Below, one piece after another: positions 28,701 to 40,700 of a stretch of DNA of 64,000 nt. The notes under the pieces are model-generated. The model saw only the letters and a program-made list of their open reading frames with translations, had not been told where the DNA came from and did not search any database. Made by a program: the position numbers and the translations under genes. The stretch's first letter is position 1; every line of letters starts with the position of its first letter. This DNA comes from Todiramphus chloris collaris (Eukaryota; Chordata; Aves; Coraciiformes; Alcedinidae), in contig JANVCC010000167.1 in the NCBI GenBank assembly GCA_025345505.1, positions 1,859,405 to 1,923,404 on the forward strand, given 5' to 3'.

Positions 28701-31700
28701 GTGAATGACTCAAGCACACTGGTAAGCAAAGGCTTTGCAGCAGAACCCTTTGCAGCGCCAGCCAAACAGGAGCTGATTCCAGGGTGTAATGAACAAGAGA
28801 GTGCCAGAGGGGTAGTTAATGCAGCCTACTAATTAAAATATAAATGTACATTATATATCAAGAGATACGTTGGGCTTCCTTTGGTTGTTTCTTGTAGTGC
28901 TGAAAATGGAAGTGTTTATTTGGAAGCCATGTGGTATCTCTGTGGGGTGCTTGGGGCAGTTGGGGTGATCACCAGTACAGTGGGTGGGTACTCGCTGGGC
29001 TACAGGAGAGCTTCACCTTCACAAACAAGAAATGCCTTTGGGTTGTGTAAGACTCAGAGAAAAAGTGGACAGAAAGAATGATTAAATTGGCCTGGGTGAC
29101 TTCCCATACAGATCCTTTCTGTAAAAGTCTGTTTTCAAGTGACAAATAGGCAGGGCTAGGCTTTTCAGAAAGTCTGTTTGCTTTCTCATGGTCCTTCAGT
29201 GCCATGTTTGTCATTCCTAGGGAATTCAGTGCCAGTAGCTGGCATCTTCTGCTCTCAAAAATAAGCATCTTGGGTTTTCTAGTCCAGTGCTGTTTGATTT
29301 TTCTCCCCCTTCTCCCTTTTAATGCCAGATGCGGTTAGGTTCTGTCCAAGTTGACTCTGCTGAGAGAAATGTTTGCTCTTCTCGTTTCCTGTCTCCTTTG
29401 CTTTGCTTCCCTGGGCTCTCCCTTGTTGCCGTGGCCTGGTTTTCTGCCTTTTGTCTGGTCAGACAGGTGCCCGAGGGGGAGCCCTGTGTTGTTTGGCTAA
29501 AAGAGCAAGCAGAGGCTGTGCACGCAAAGAATTCTTATGAACAAAAACAGTCCAGTTCTAGTTTTGGTGCACGCAGTCTAAAATGGTCCTGGGTATGGAG
29601 ATATGTTAAAAGTCTTTCTTAGACGTGTCTGCCGCTTCCTAAAGCTCTGTTTCCTTGAGCAGTGGTGCCTTCCAAGTGTCATCCCAGGGGAAATGATATG
29701 CAGAGGGTTTCTCTACACCCAAGCTTACTGCTTTCCAAATGAAAATGTGGTTATAATTCTTACAGAGACTTGCACTTAATTATATAATTTAGGTTTGAAT
29801 TTTGATTCGGTTGTATTTTTTTGTTAAATTAGACCTCTGTGTCCTCTCCAATACACTGCCTTTTTCCCTTGTCCACTTCTTCCTTTCTTCTCCCTTCAAG
29901 GGATCACATAAAGAATGTATAAGCATTGCTAAATTAATGCACTGCACATTTAACACTGACCCATAGGCCTGTAACATTTGATGAAAATTCTGTAGCATCT
30001 ATTTTCTTCTCCTGGCCTAGAGAAACCTCTTTGAGCTGTTGCATTGGATTTGTTTGTTGTTATAACCCAAATACTCTGTATGTGGAAAAGCTAAATGTGG
30101 AAGGCGTTTTAAAATCAAGTGAAAAACTTTCACTAATATATTGTTTAAGGACATAACTTTTACTGAGAAGCAATTTGCCTAGTCTTGACTGTATCCACTT
30201 TTCAGTTCGTTGTATGTAATGTTAAGGTCCAGGTTGCTTGAGACCAGGATCACATGCTTGTCCGTGACTGGTACTGAGCAGTAGCTCAGGCTGTCATTGG
30301 GCTTCCCCTGTACTGCCAGGTTATATCCTCACAGTTTATCTAATGAGGTAAATGGGATAGTGAAGATAAGGATGCTTGGAAGTCAGGTTTTTGCTTAAAA
30401 CTGGACGGGAGCTTGATCTTGAAGAATATCTCAGGAAGTGGAATTTCACTAGACAGAAGAACATCCTTAAATACAACTGGCTATGTACTTTTGAAACTTG
30501 GGGTGTGTAAAACTTGCTTTGAGGTGCTCAAGGTGACGTTGGAAAGAGGTAGCCCTTTCCCCCTCTGTGAGGGTGCCTGAGAAACAATTGCCCATGTTTC
30601 AGTCTCTGTACTGAGAGAAAATGGTTGAGATGACACCTCTCTAGGATAGTTCCACTGTACTTAATTCCATTTGAAAAGAGGTAGCGAAGCCTTCCCTGCC
30701 TGCCAGATATTTCTATCAGTCAGTCTGCTAGAGAAGTTTGGGAAACTGGTGGTTGGAGAGCTTGTAAAAGCACTAGGAAAATGGATTTGGGCAGACTTTC
30801 TTAGTGGTTGGTGACAATAGAATTGCCATACTATCTCCTGCTTGCTCTAAGCATTAGCTGAATGAGTAAAGCATCAGTGATTTCATCTTCCGTTCAAATC
30901 TCTCCTTTAAAAAGTTCTCTTGGGTTGTTCAGATGCCAGGTGGTGGTTGATCTGCCGTGAGTCTTTGAGGGATGCTTTTATTGGAACGTTATTTATCCAG
31001 TCCGTTTTCCAGCCGGCACAAGAAGATTGCGAGGTACCTCCCAGCGTTGTCTTGGCCTAAGCAATCCATCGCCTCAACTATAGTTCTTCTTGGGGAGGGT
31101 GTGTTCAAGATGCAACCTGCAAAGTCTTTAGGACAGAATCAGTCTTGCAAACATTCTCAGTTCCCATCCAGGGCTTTTTTTTTTTTTTTCTTGTGAGAAA
31201 AGATTTCCTAGATGGAAGTTCCTGAGGGGTGAGGCACAGCAAGTCTCCCAGGTGTTATTTTTGTTGAGATTATGGGGTAGATAAATTTCTGTCACTAGAA
31301 CAGGAGAGAGGAAATGCCTCTTTTAACTGATGTGATAGGAAGAGAGAAGTTTTTAGCTGAGTTCGCTTGTAAAATGGCAAGTAATATTTCATCTTCACGA
31401 AAAACTATTACGTGGAGTTTGTTTTCTTTCTCCCAAATAAGCGGGTATGATAAATACTGTGAGAATATGGGCGCTTTGGGGGTGTGGGGTTTTTTGCTTG
31501 GTTTATTCTGTGACGAGCATGAGCCTTTCGAGCTCTGTCTTGCTTCTAAAGTACTATCTTGAAAGCCTATGTTTAGTAAGCTGCTCATGCTGTCTGTGTG
31601 CTGAATCTTGCGCTGAAAGGAGAGTGGCATCAGGCTGATACCTCGGAGAGTTTCAATGAGAAACACATCTCCAGCTCTTGGCGCAAGCGGTTGCTTCCAA

Positions 31701-34700
31701 GTCAGTGTGTCAAAGCCTCTTTTCCCTGGATCAGGCTAAAGCAGCTTAATGTGAAACTAAATTGCTGCAGCAGTCATGCAAAGACTGAGAACTTGCTGTT
31801 TCCTGTAGCCTGGTTAGAGATTGCTGGGAGTTTTGTGATGGCTTATTCTATGATCAGCCTGTAATGAAAAGGAAATAGGGAGAAACTTGTTCAGCCAGCA
31901 AGTTTGGGAAGAGGTAAACACTTGGTTGTCTAACTGAGGGAAGAGAAAGGAGAGAGGTGTAACTCCTGTAGGCCAGTTCAACTTTACAGCTGTTTGAAAA
32001 ATGCAAAGCCTATAATAGATGGGTGTTGTAACCACAGGATGTTTTCTGTCCTGCAGGCACACATATCATTCTGTTTCAACACCTCCTGTTTGCCCTCAGA
32101 AAAACATAGCTGATGTGAAACTCCAAACAGGACCTGTGTCCGTCCAAAGCTCCGATGCGGTGATTATCCACCCTGGTGCTATGCTTGCAATGCTGGATCT
32201 TCTGGCCTCTGTTGGATCAGCTACACATCCAGAGGTAGGGGAGGGGGAATCTGGGGAATCTGCTGTCTTAAGCTTTGAGAGTGACTGAGAAAAAGGTTGT
32301 CTATGGGAACTGGGAAAAACGGTGGTGTTCTCTGGTTTTGTACTGAGAAACGAATGCATTTCACAGACTGATTGAGTGGAGTAACTGGGGACGTGAGACC
32401 TCTGGGAGAAATTGTTTTGTTTTGTTGTTTGTTCCTTTCACACTCCTGGCAACGAGGTAAATTTAAAGAAATGTCTGAAGCCACCATCAGATAAGTTTCC
32501 AAGCACTGTGATTAATTCATCTTTTCCCTGATGTATCAGCTGTTAATGCCCAGGAGGAGGACATAGGGTGCGACACTGTAGCTCAGTGTACACGTGCAGT
32601 TTGAAATAGCTAGGACACCTTCTAGATCCAAAACTGTACTGCCTGCTTTGTACAATTCCCAAACCAAAACCTCTGCTGGTTGCTTGTATACAAAGGATTT
32701 GTTGATCATTTTGTGAAGTTGCTTAAGTGTTTTTTGCTTGAGATGTCTTCCCTTCAGAACATGGTCTATTTAAAAAAAAAGATTAAAGGTCTGAAAGTTT
32801 ACAAGAATTATTAGACTTGATTCCCCTTTCTTGTCCTTTATCGGTGATGAGCATGGTGACTTTCTGTCTTCAGAGCATTGAGTTGACAGTTATGTTGCAC
32901 GTGTCTTAAATCTTGTCGAGGTGATGATGATGATGGGGAGAAGAATGAAGCCCCCATAATCCAAAGGGGAATGATTAATGACCTACTACAAACACAAGCC
33001 CATGGGGCCAGATGGGATCCACCCAAGGGTACTGGGGGAGCTGGTGGAAGTGCTCACCAAGACACTTTCAGTTATTTACCAGCATTCCTGGCTAACCAGG
33101 GAAGTCCCGGTTGACTGGAGATGAGCAAATGTGATGCCCATCTACAAGGAGGGCTGGAAGGAGGATCCTGGGGAACAGGCTTCACAGGGAAGTGGTTGAG
33201 TCACTGTCCCTGGAGGTATTCAAAAACTGTGTAGACATGGTGCTTCGGGACATGGTTTAGTGGAGGGCTTGGCATTGTTGAATTTACGGTTGGACTTGAT
33301 CTTAAAGGTCTTTTCCAACCTAAATGATTCTATGATTATTTGCTAAGTTACTGGGAATAGCTTAGTAGTCACAAAAATAAAACATAGAACTTCTGAACTG
33401 ACTCACTTGTGCTGGTGAAGAGGGTTTGTTCAACCAGCCATACCTGAATTGTTTTTCTTTACAATGATCATGGTAATTCTTCACATTACTTACCCGTTTT
33501 CGTAAAGACGTGAAAGTGTCTTTTCAGACACATGTGTGTTCACACCCCCAACAGACACACGTGAGCATATATTTAAGTATTGGATGTTCTGTGTATTTAT
33601 TGCTACTGGTAGTTTTCATTAATACGCACAAGGGCTTTCTTTTATTTGCCTTCTCAGTTTGCATCTTCTCAAGTTATGTGCTTCTCTGTTTTTAAGCACG
33701 CTCTGGATCTCCAGCTGGCAGTGGCCAATATCCTGCAATCTCTGGTGCACACGGAGAGAAACCAGCAAGTCATGTGCGAAGCCGGGCTCCATGCACGACT
33801 CCTCCAAAGATGCAGTGCTGCTCTGGCCGATGAGGACCACTCACTGCACCCACCACTCCAAAGGATGTTTGAAAGGCTGGCCTCCCAGGCGCTGCAGCCC
33901 ATGGTGCTGAGGTCAGAAAGATCTCCTCGAGGTCTGGTTGGGCTGAGCCCTGCCGCCTGCGCTGTCTCTGGCTGGCTGGCCGTGGCTCGGATTGGTACAG
34001 ACCATAAGTGACATTGTGTAGTGGTGACCTCACGGGATCCCTTTTTATTCCTCATCAAATAAGCTGTCTTGCTTCTGTTAGCGAGCGTGTAACTGTGGAG
34101 ACATTGGGAGGTGGAGGGTGGGGCAGGGGGGGAGAAGTATCTGAGCCTTCAAGAAAGCTGGGGAGGGACATTTTAGGCTGTGGGGCAGTGATAGGACCAG
34201 AGGGAATGGAGTAAAACCAGAGATAGGTCGATGCAGGTTAGACCTGAGGAAGAATTTCTTCCCCATGAGGGTGGTGAGACACTGGAACAGGTTGCCCAGA
34301 GAGGTGGTGGAAGCCCCATCCTTGGAAGTGTTTCAGCCCAGGCTGGATGGGGCTGTGAGCAACCTGCTCTAGTGGGAGGTGTCCCTGCCCATGGCAGGGG
34401 GGTTGGAACTGGATAGTCTTTAAGGTCCCTTCCAACCCTGACAATTCTATGATTCTGTGGAGCAGGGAGATCTGTTTGGTGGTTGTTCACAGAGATTGTA
34501 CCGCAGCTGAATGGTTGCTGTCTTCCTTCCAATCTCAAGAAGCTATTGAAAATGCCGGCTCTGGGTAGGGCCTCAGGAATCACGAGGATGGGCACCTTGA
34601 CTTCTCCATGACACCTTAAAATACTTCATCTGGGAAAAGCTTCAGGCCAACAGTTTTATTTAGCACTTCAGTTTGTGTGAAGGAGATGCAGGAATGTGAT

Positions 34701-37700
34701 ACAAGAGGTGTCTGGAGAAAGCTGGGGGTGCACAGCTTTAAAAAGTTGATCTTTCTGCATATTAATGCAAGTAGGTTTGTATATCTGTGCTAGTAGTAGA
34801 AAAGCAAGCTTAAAATGTTATTTACCCATTTATTAAATGCCACACTGTTGTATGATGGCTTGGATTGCTTGCTGGTTTCTCAGGAGACCTTTCAATATAA
34901 AAACAGGGGGGTATAAGGAGGACAGAGAAGATAATTTTTTTAGCAGGGCCTGTAGTGACAGTAGCAGCAGCAAGGGTTTTAAACTGAAACAGGTTGGATT
35001 TAGATTGGACGTGACAAAGACAGTGAGGGTGGTGGGATACTGGAAAAGGTTGCCCGGAGAATCTGTAGATGCCCCCTCCCCAGAAGTGTTCAAGGTCAGG
35101 TTGGACGGCTATGGAACAACCCAGCGTAGTAAAAGATGTCCCAGCCCACAGCAGAGGTGTTGGACTAGATGGTCTTTAAAGGTCTTTTCCAACCCAACCC
35201 AGCCTGGGATTCTGTGATCTCAGCTGGAGTAAGGAACTTAATTGTGTTCCCTCCTCCTATGGCTTGCTGGCTGGCTGACCTGCAGGACAACTGCTCAGTT
35301 GACTTGGACTGCCTGTCGCCACGTCAGAAACAATTCCACAGAGACACATTGCAGGGATTCAAGCTTCCCTAAGCATGGACACTGAGAGCCTCGGTAGCTA
35401 TAGGTGCAGATAATGTAGTTATCTATAGATACAGCAGTCAACAGCTTGCTGAGTGTGTATCAGGGAGCATCCCTGATGTTCTCCTACGGAACGTGGCGAC
35501 AGCCTCCTGTCAAGTGATTTAAGAGAAGGGAACTGAGAGCTTTATCCAAATTGTTTGCTTAGTTAAAATAACATCGACTCTTCCGAGCTGAGGTTATTTT
35601 ATGTTCAAAATGTAAATAGTTTCGAATGGATCAAATCTTTCTCATAATTATGCATTAGTTTTTTCATTTCCTTAGCCAAAAGTTACGTTTATTGCAAGTA
35701 ATTGCTGTCTTTTTTAAAAATGGTAGTGGATTTTATGCCATTCTAGGCAAATGAATAGAGAAACTGATTTTTAAATGTTTTATTCTCTTTCTTAGGGAAT
35801 TTTTACGTCTGGGAAATCCTTTGAATTGCGGAGCTTGGGACAAAAAGCTGTTGAAACAGTACCGAGTGCACAAACCCAGCTCGCTGAGTTTTGAACCGGA
35901 AATGAGAAGTAGGTGCTGAAATGCTAGAAACTTACATAAAGAATGCCTCACTGATGTCCCCCAATTGCAGCCTTAAGGAAAATTTCTAGATAAGCTTCCA
36001 CAGAAACCTAACTTTGCCCTGGCAAAGAATGAGAAATCATCAGAACAGTTTGGAAGTTTGAACAGTGTGAGTTCAGTAAGGTGTCAGATAAAAGAAATGA
36101 AATTCCTGCACTTAAGCATAATTCCCTTTATTTCATCTAGACTCAAGAACCTGGCTCATTGTCAGGATCACTAGTAATGAGAAATAAATACAAAGAATTA
36201 AAGAAAAAAAGCAGTTTACCTAACCTGGCAGAATCTCTAATAGTCATTTCTCTTATAAAGAGGTAGGATTTGGAGTCAGAACATCCACTCTTAATTATTT
36301 CAAGTCCAGCAGTCCCTTTTTAACCATCCCATTAATTTTTCATTATTAATATTTACAGTGTTTTCACTTGTTACTCTCTTTCAATGTTTACTTTCCTAAT
36401 ATATTAAAATTGAGTGTGGGAAAGTATTTGCAACATATTTTGATAAGATATTCACTAGATATTCCTGGATTTTAGATATACATCCATTCACAATTGAGAT
36501 ATTTTCATTACATCACACAGATGGTATCCTGTCGAGTTCATTGATCTGACAGAACACTTCATATTCTATCAGCAGTTACACATCAGCTCTGAATTTCACA
36601 CTGGAAAGTTACGTTTTCCAGCCACTTAATGAATCTGTTTAATAAATTGCACTGAATGTCTGTAACCGATGGATTCCTCCAGACAATCTAAATCTCTCTT
36701 CCATATTCCCTCTTTTGTATTATTATTCAGGAGTTGTAGAGTTTGGCAATAGGAGAGTCTCATTCAATGGCAATTCAAAGAAATTATTAATAAGTTTCCA
36801 AAGTATGTGACATTTATTTCTATGTGTCAGCTCAGTCATCTTGCCAGCTGTGACACAGTGTTAGAAATACCTTGCTTGACATGTTTGAATTATGCAAAAG
36901 GACCTAGAGAGTATGCTGGATGGCACTGAACTACAAACATCAAATAATAAATTAAATAACCCAAGTAAAATAGCTGAGTTCATGTTATGTCATAAGGTTC
37001 AGTAACACTTGAAAAGAGGAGGAGAGATTCAACTCATCTTTTGGCCGGCGCTTTATTTCTTTGTTTATTTTTAACAAGGTGTTCTCACAGGGGAAACTAA
37101 ACCATTAAAATTGTGAAAATGTGAGTCTGAAAAGGTTTTAACCTGCAAAAGAGGAGGCAAAGCTAGCTTCTGAGTATCACAAGTTTTGTTAAACTTCCTA
37201 AGCTAAGCTTCCTGAGCCTTGCTGCTTACTGAGAGCTCTGAGACTTTTAGCTCAGTATTACTGTAGCTGAAAACCATGGAGCATGAGTTTTTCCTGCCTG
37301 TTAAGTCAGGCAGCAGCAGTGCACCTGAAACAGAGCCTCTGCAGAACACTTTCCCCATGTTAGGTAAGGGGATGGGCTCAATTTTCTGTCTTTGCCACAG
37401 ACTTTCTGCAGTATCTTGTGCAAGACGCTCATCTCTCTGCATCAGTTCAGTGTTTGTATAACGAGAGTAACGCTTCCCAACTCATCATCTTCTTCCAGGC
37501 TGAACAAGTCAACAGTGATTGACAGTTCAGCCACTGCACTGGAAGCAATACTTGAAAAGTCCAAACAAACAGCCCGAAAACTCCTCCCTTTTGCAATGCT
37601 GTGTTTCTTGGCTTCTATAGATAACATGGTTACCTCAATGGAAGGGCTGGGTTCTGACAGCGTCTTTGGTTTGCACGAAGACAGCCACTATCGGATAAGC

Positions 37701-40700
37701 AAGAGCCTGCTCAAGCCAGCAGAAGGGAGCACAGTACCCCTGACGAGAGTCAAGTGTTTGGTCTCCATGACAACCCCCCATGATATCAGGCTTCACGGAT
37801 CGTCAGTTACGCCGGCGTTCATTGAGTTTGACACGTCTCTGGAAGGGTTCGGGTAAGGTCCCACGGTGCTCTTCGGTGACCTGGGACACGCTGCAATGCG
37901 TTCCTTCTTTCTTCTTTCAAAGAAACGCTTGCAAAGTTTTTAATAGGCTGTTGGCAAACCAGAAACAAATGAATTCTGTAGAGAAAAGGAAGGAAGACTT
38001 CAAGCTGCATGAATTTCCACTCTGTCATTCATTAATGCCTTGAAATCAAACGGTTGCTTGCTGTACGTGGAAGTAGAAGTAGGTTTGTGTCTAAGTGTAC
38101 CCTCTCAGTTCTGGATTTCACATGCCTTTTAAAATGCAGGGATGTCGACATACCCTTGCAGAAACTCATTAGTTGCTAGGACTTCCCTGCAACCTTTGGA
38201 TGGCTCAGATGCTCTGAAACCCACTTGATTTTGCTGAACTTGGCTAACCTGGTGAAATATGACATTACCGTAAGAGTGGTATATACTTAAATTAAGAAGG
38301 TCATGGGATGCAATTACGAGATCCTTTGAATATTGAGCTAATCCAGTCTCTTAGAGTGTCCAGAACATCTCAAAGGCTGCAGCAAGTTATGGTTGCCCAC
38401 AAGGGATCATCTTATGCTATGGAGTCACATTGGCATCAGTCTCTGTGCCTTTGCACCAAAGACATATGCTGCCAAAGCTCTTTTCTCTGGAGAGAATTCA
38501 GCCTCGGAAAGAAAAATACTGAGAATTCGTTTCTACTTTTCATGAATACCTATGGTCAAGGAAAGTGATGCTGTGCTTATGGTATATTTTCCTAGGCTAT
38601 ATTTTGCTTGTTTTGAACTCTGATTATGTTGACTTTTATAATGAGTTACTGGTCTTCTGTTTACCAGCTGCCTGTTCATGCCAAGTTTGGCTCCCCACAA
38701 TGCACCCACAAATAATGCTGTCACAACAGGACTTATTGACGGGGCAGTCGTCAGTGGAATTGGAACTGGTGAGTACTTGAGTATGATTTTTAGCAGTGCT
38801 TTGTACCTGGCATTTTGTTCTCTTCTATTTCTTTGATAGCCATAAAGTGACAGGGGGGCGTTGGATGTCATATGCTCATAATCAAGAACTTCTTGTGACT
38901 TTTCCTATGTGTTTCTCTTGCTTTTTGTCCCCGAGTCAATGAAAAGCACTACGAAACACAAATGTGTGATTGCTATAAAATACAAGGCTTTCAGCAGAAG
39001 GTTAAATTGTAATTGCATGTGAAAAATGAACCTGGATCCATTACAAGCAAGTTGAGGTAGTAGTGTGAGAAGCAGAGGAAACGTGAAATGAATTGTAATG
39101 CTGTACTTGTGGCTTTGTTCTGCTGAATTCTCGACTGAATTTATTATAGGTGTAGTTAAACACATCATCACAAAAAGCCCATCTGAATTGTTCACTGCAG
39201 GCTGTCACCCTACAGGAACCTGATGTGCTGTGGAGCTAACTGAACGTGATCACTTAGGTTTTAAATTGAACACCTCCTTTAACTAAGCTGAAGTTTTACT
39301 GCAGTAGGATAGAATTAGTGTTAGTACTTGGAGTCTGTGAGCTCTCTGTTCTGTGTCAGCACCCCAGGAGATGAAATGGAGTCAGGTGTATGTGCTGGAG
39401 AGATCATCTCGAATGAAGGCTTCTTCAGCAAGTCACACCCACGGAAGAAGCATCTCCTCATGACATTAGGAGTTTCTGAGGGCCCGATTCATTTCCACGG
39501 GTTTTCTCTAGGGAACTGAAAGTGGGTTGTGCTGAACAAGCACGACTTTGGAGTTGAGTTTTGGTTTTAGAACAGGAGGGAATAGTGTGCAACTCTTGCT
39601 TTACTTTGTCTTGAAAGAACCCCCCCTGAGCTAGCTTTTTGTGGCTTCTCTTCCACGCTTGAGTCAGAAATGAAAGAAGTACCACTCAAGTCCATGAAGG
39701 AGAGGTTTTGAGAAAGCACGGCTGGTATCAGCTGACACAGGAAAAAAGGAACAGGATAAGTAGGTATCCCAAGTACTAGCAGCTCTATAATGAGCTTTTG
39801 GTTTTGTTTGCAGGTGAAAGATTTTTCCCACCTCCATCTGGTTTAAGCTACTCAACCTGGTTTTGTATTGAACATTTTAGTACACCTCCTAACAACCATC
39901 CTGTGAGACTTCTTACTATAGTGCGGCGTGCAAACTCCTCGGAGCAGCATTACGTGTGCCTTGCCATCGTCCTCTCGGCAAAAGACCGGTCACTGATTGT
40001 TTCAACTAAAGAAGAATTGCTTCAAAATTATGGTAAGGATTGTGTTGTGTCATCAGCTGTTCCTGACAGTATTATGGAGTTGCAGCAGGAAGTTTATTTT
40101 CAGCCTAGTGTCTTAAAGGATTGGGTGTGACGGAACTTCAGTTGCAGCTTCATCAGCTCCTAATGGGTTTCAAGGATGGAAAAATGTAAGCATTCATTAA
40201 GGAGCTTTTATAATTTCAAAGAGGATGTGATATCTGCATATAAAGAAAAACTTTTGCCAAAAGACCAATTATTCTAGATTTCAAGGAGTATTACTTCATT
40301 GGTTTTGGAAGGGTTTTGCATTTTATTTATCTGGTATCATTCATTTTAGACATCATTTCTTGAGGAGGTGCCATGAAGATCTAAGTGAAGCTGGTGAGGC
40401 CAGTGAATTTGCTAGAGAGAGCTATTGGTGTGGTCAGGAGCTTCAGGCTTAGCCATCTCCTGTCTCCTGCCTTGTCCTCCATCAGAGCCTTCAAAAGTGG
40501 CCAGTTTGACAGGCCGTTTATGGACCACGGCTGTGAAGGAGCTGAGCTGAGCATATGTTTCAGTCTGAGCTCTCTACCAGACCAACATACCGGGTTACAA
40601 GTGGTTAGCAAAAATCTGTTCCTGCTTCTGTTCTTCCCTTCTGAGTAGCAGGCAATAATAAACAATTTATACAACTGTTATTTAAAAAAAAAGCCAACAA

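Larger units (their letters stand above)
33912..35795 (+). other. Intron
   Basis: 1.9 kb, with two sense CR1 fragments (34150-34459 and 34885-35218) making up about a third of it. No gene. Confidence 0.87.

Noticed and set aside
31295..31666. 123-codon minus-strand frame in the longest intron
   Set aside because: No known similarity or structure, and two plus-strand frames overlap it; treated as chance.
37499..37620. Alternative exon 14 start at the acceptor-like TCTTCCAG (ending 37498)
   Set aside because: That border leaves the wrong phase after exon 13 (it would need two leftover bases, exon 13 leaves one), whereas CTTCTATAG at 37620 fits phase and the human alignment.
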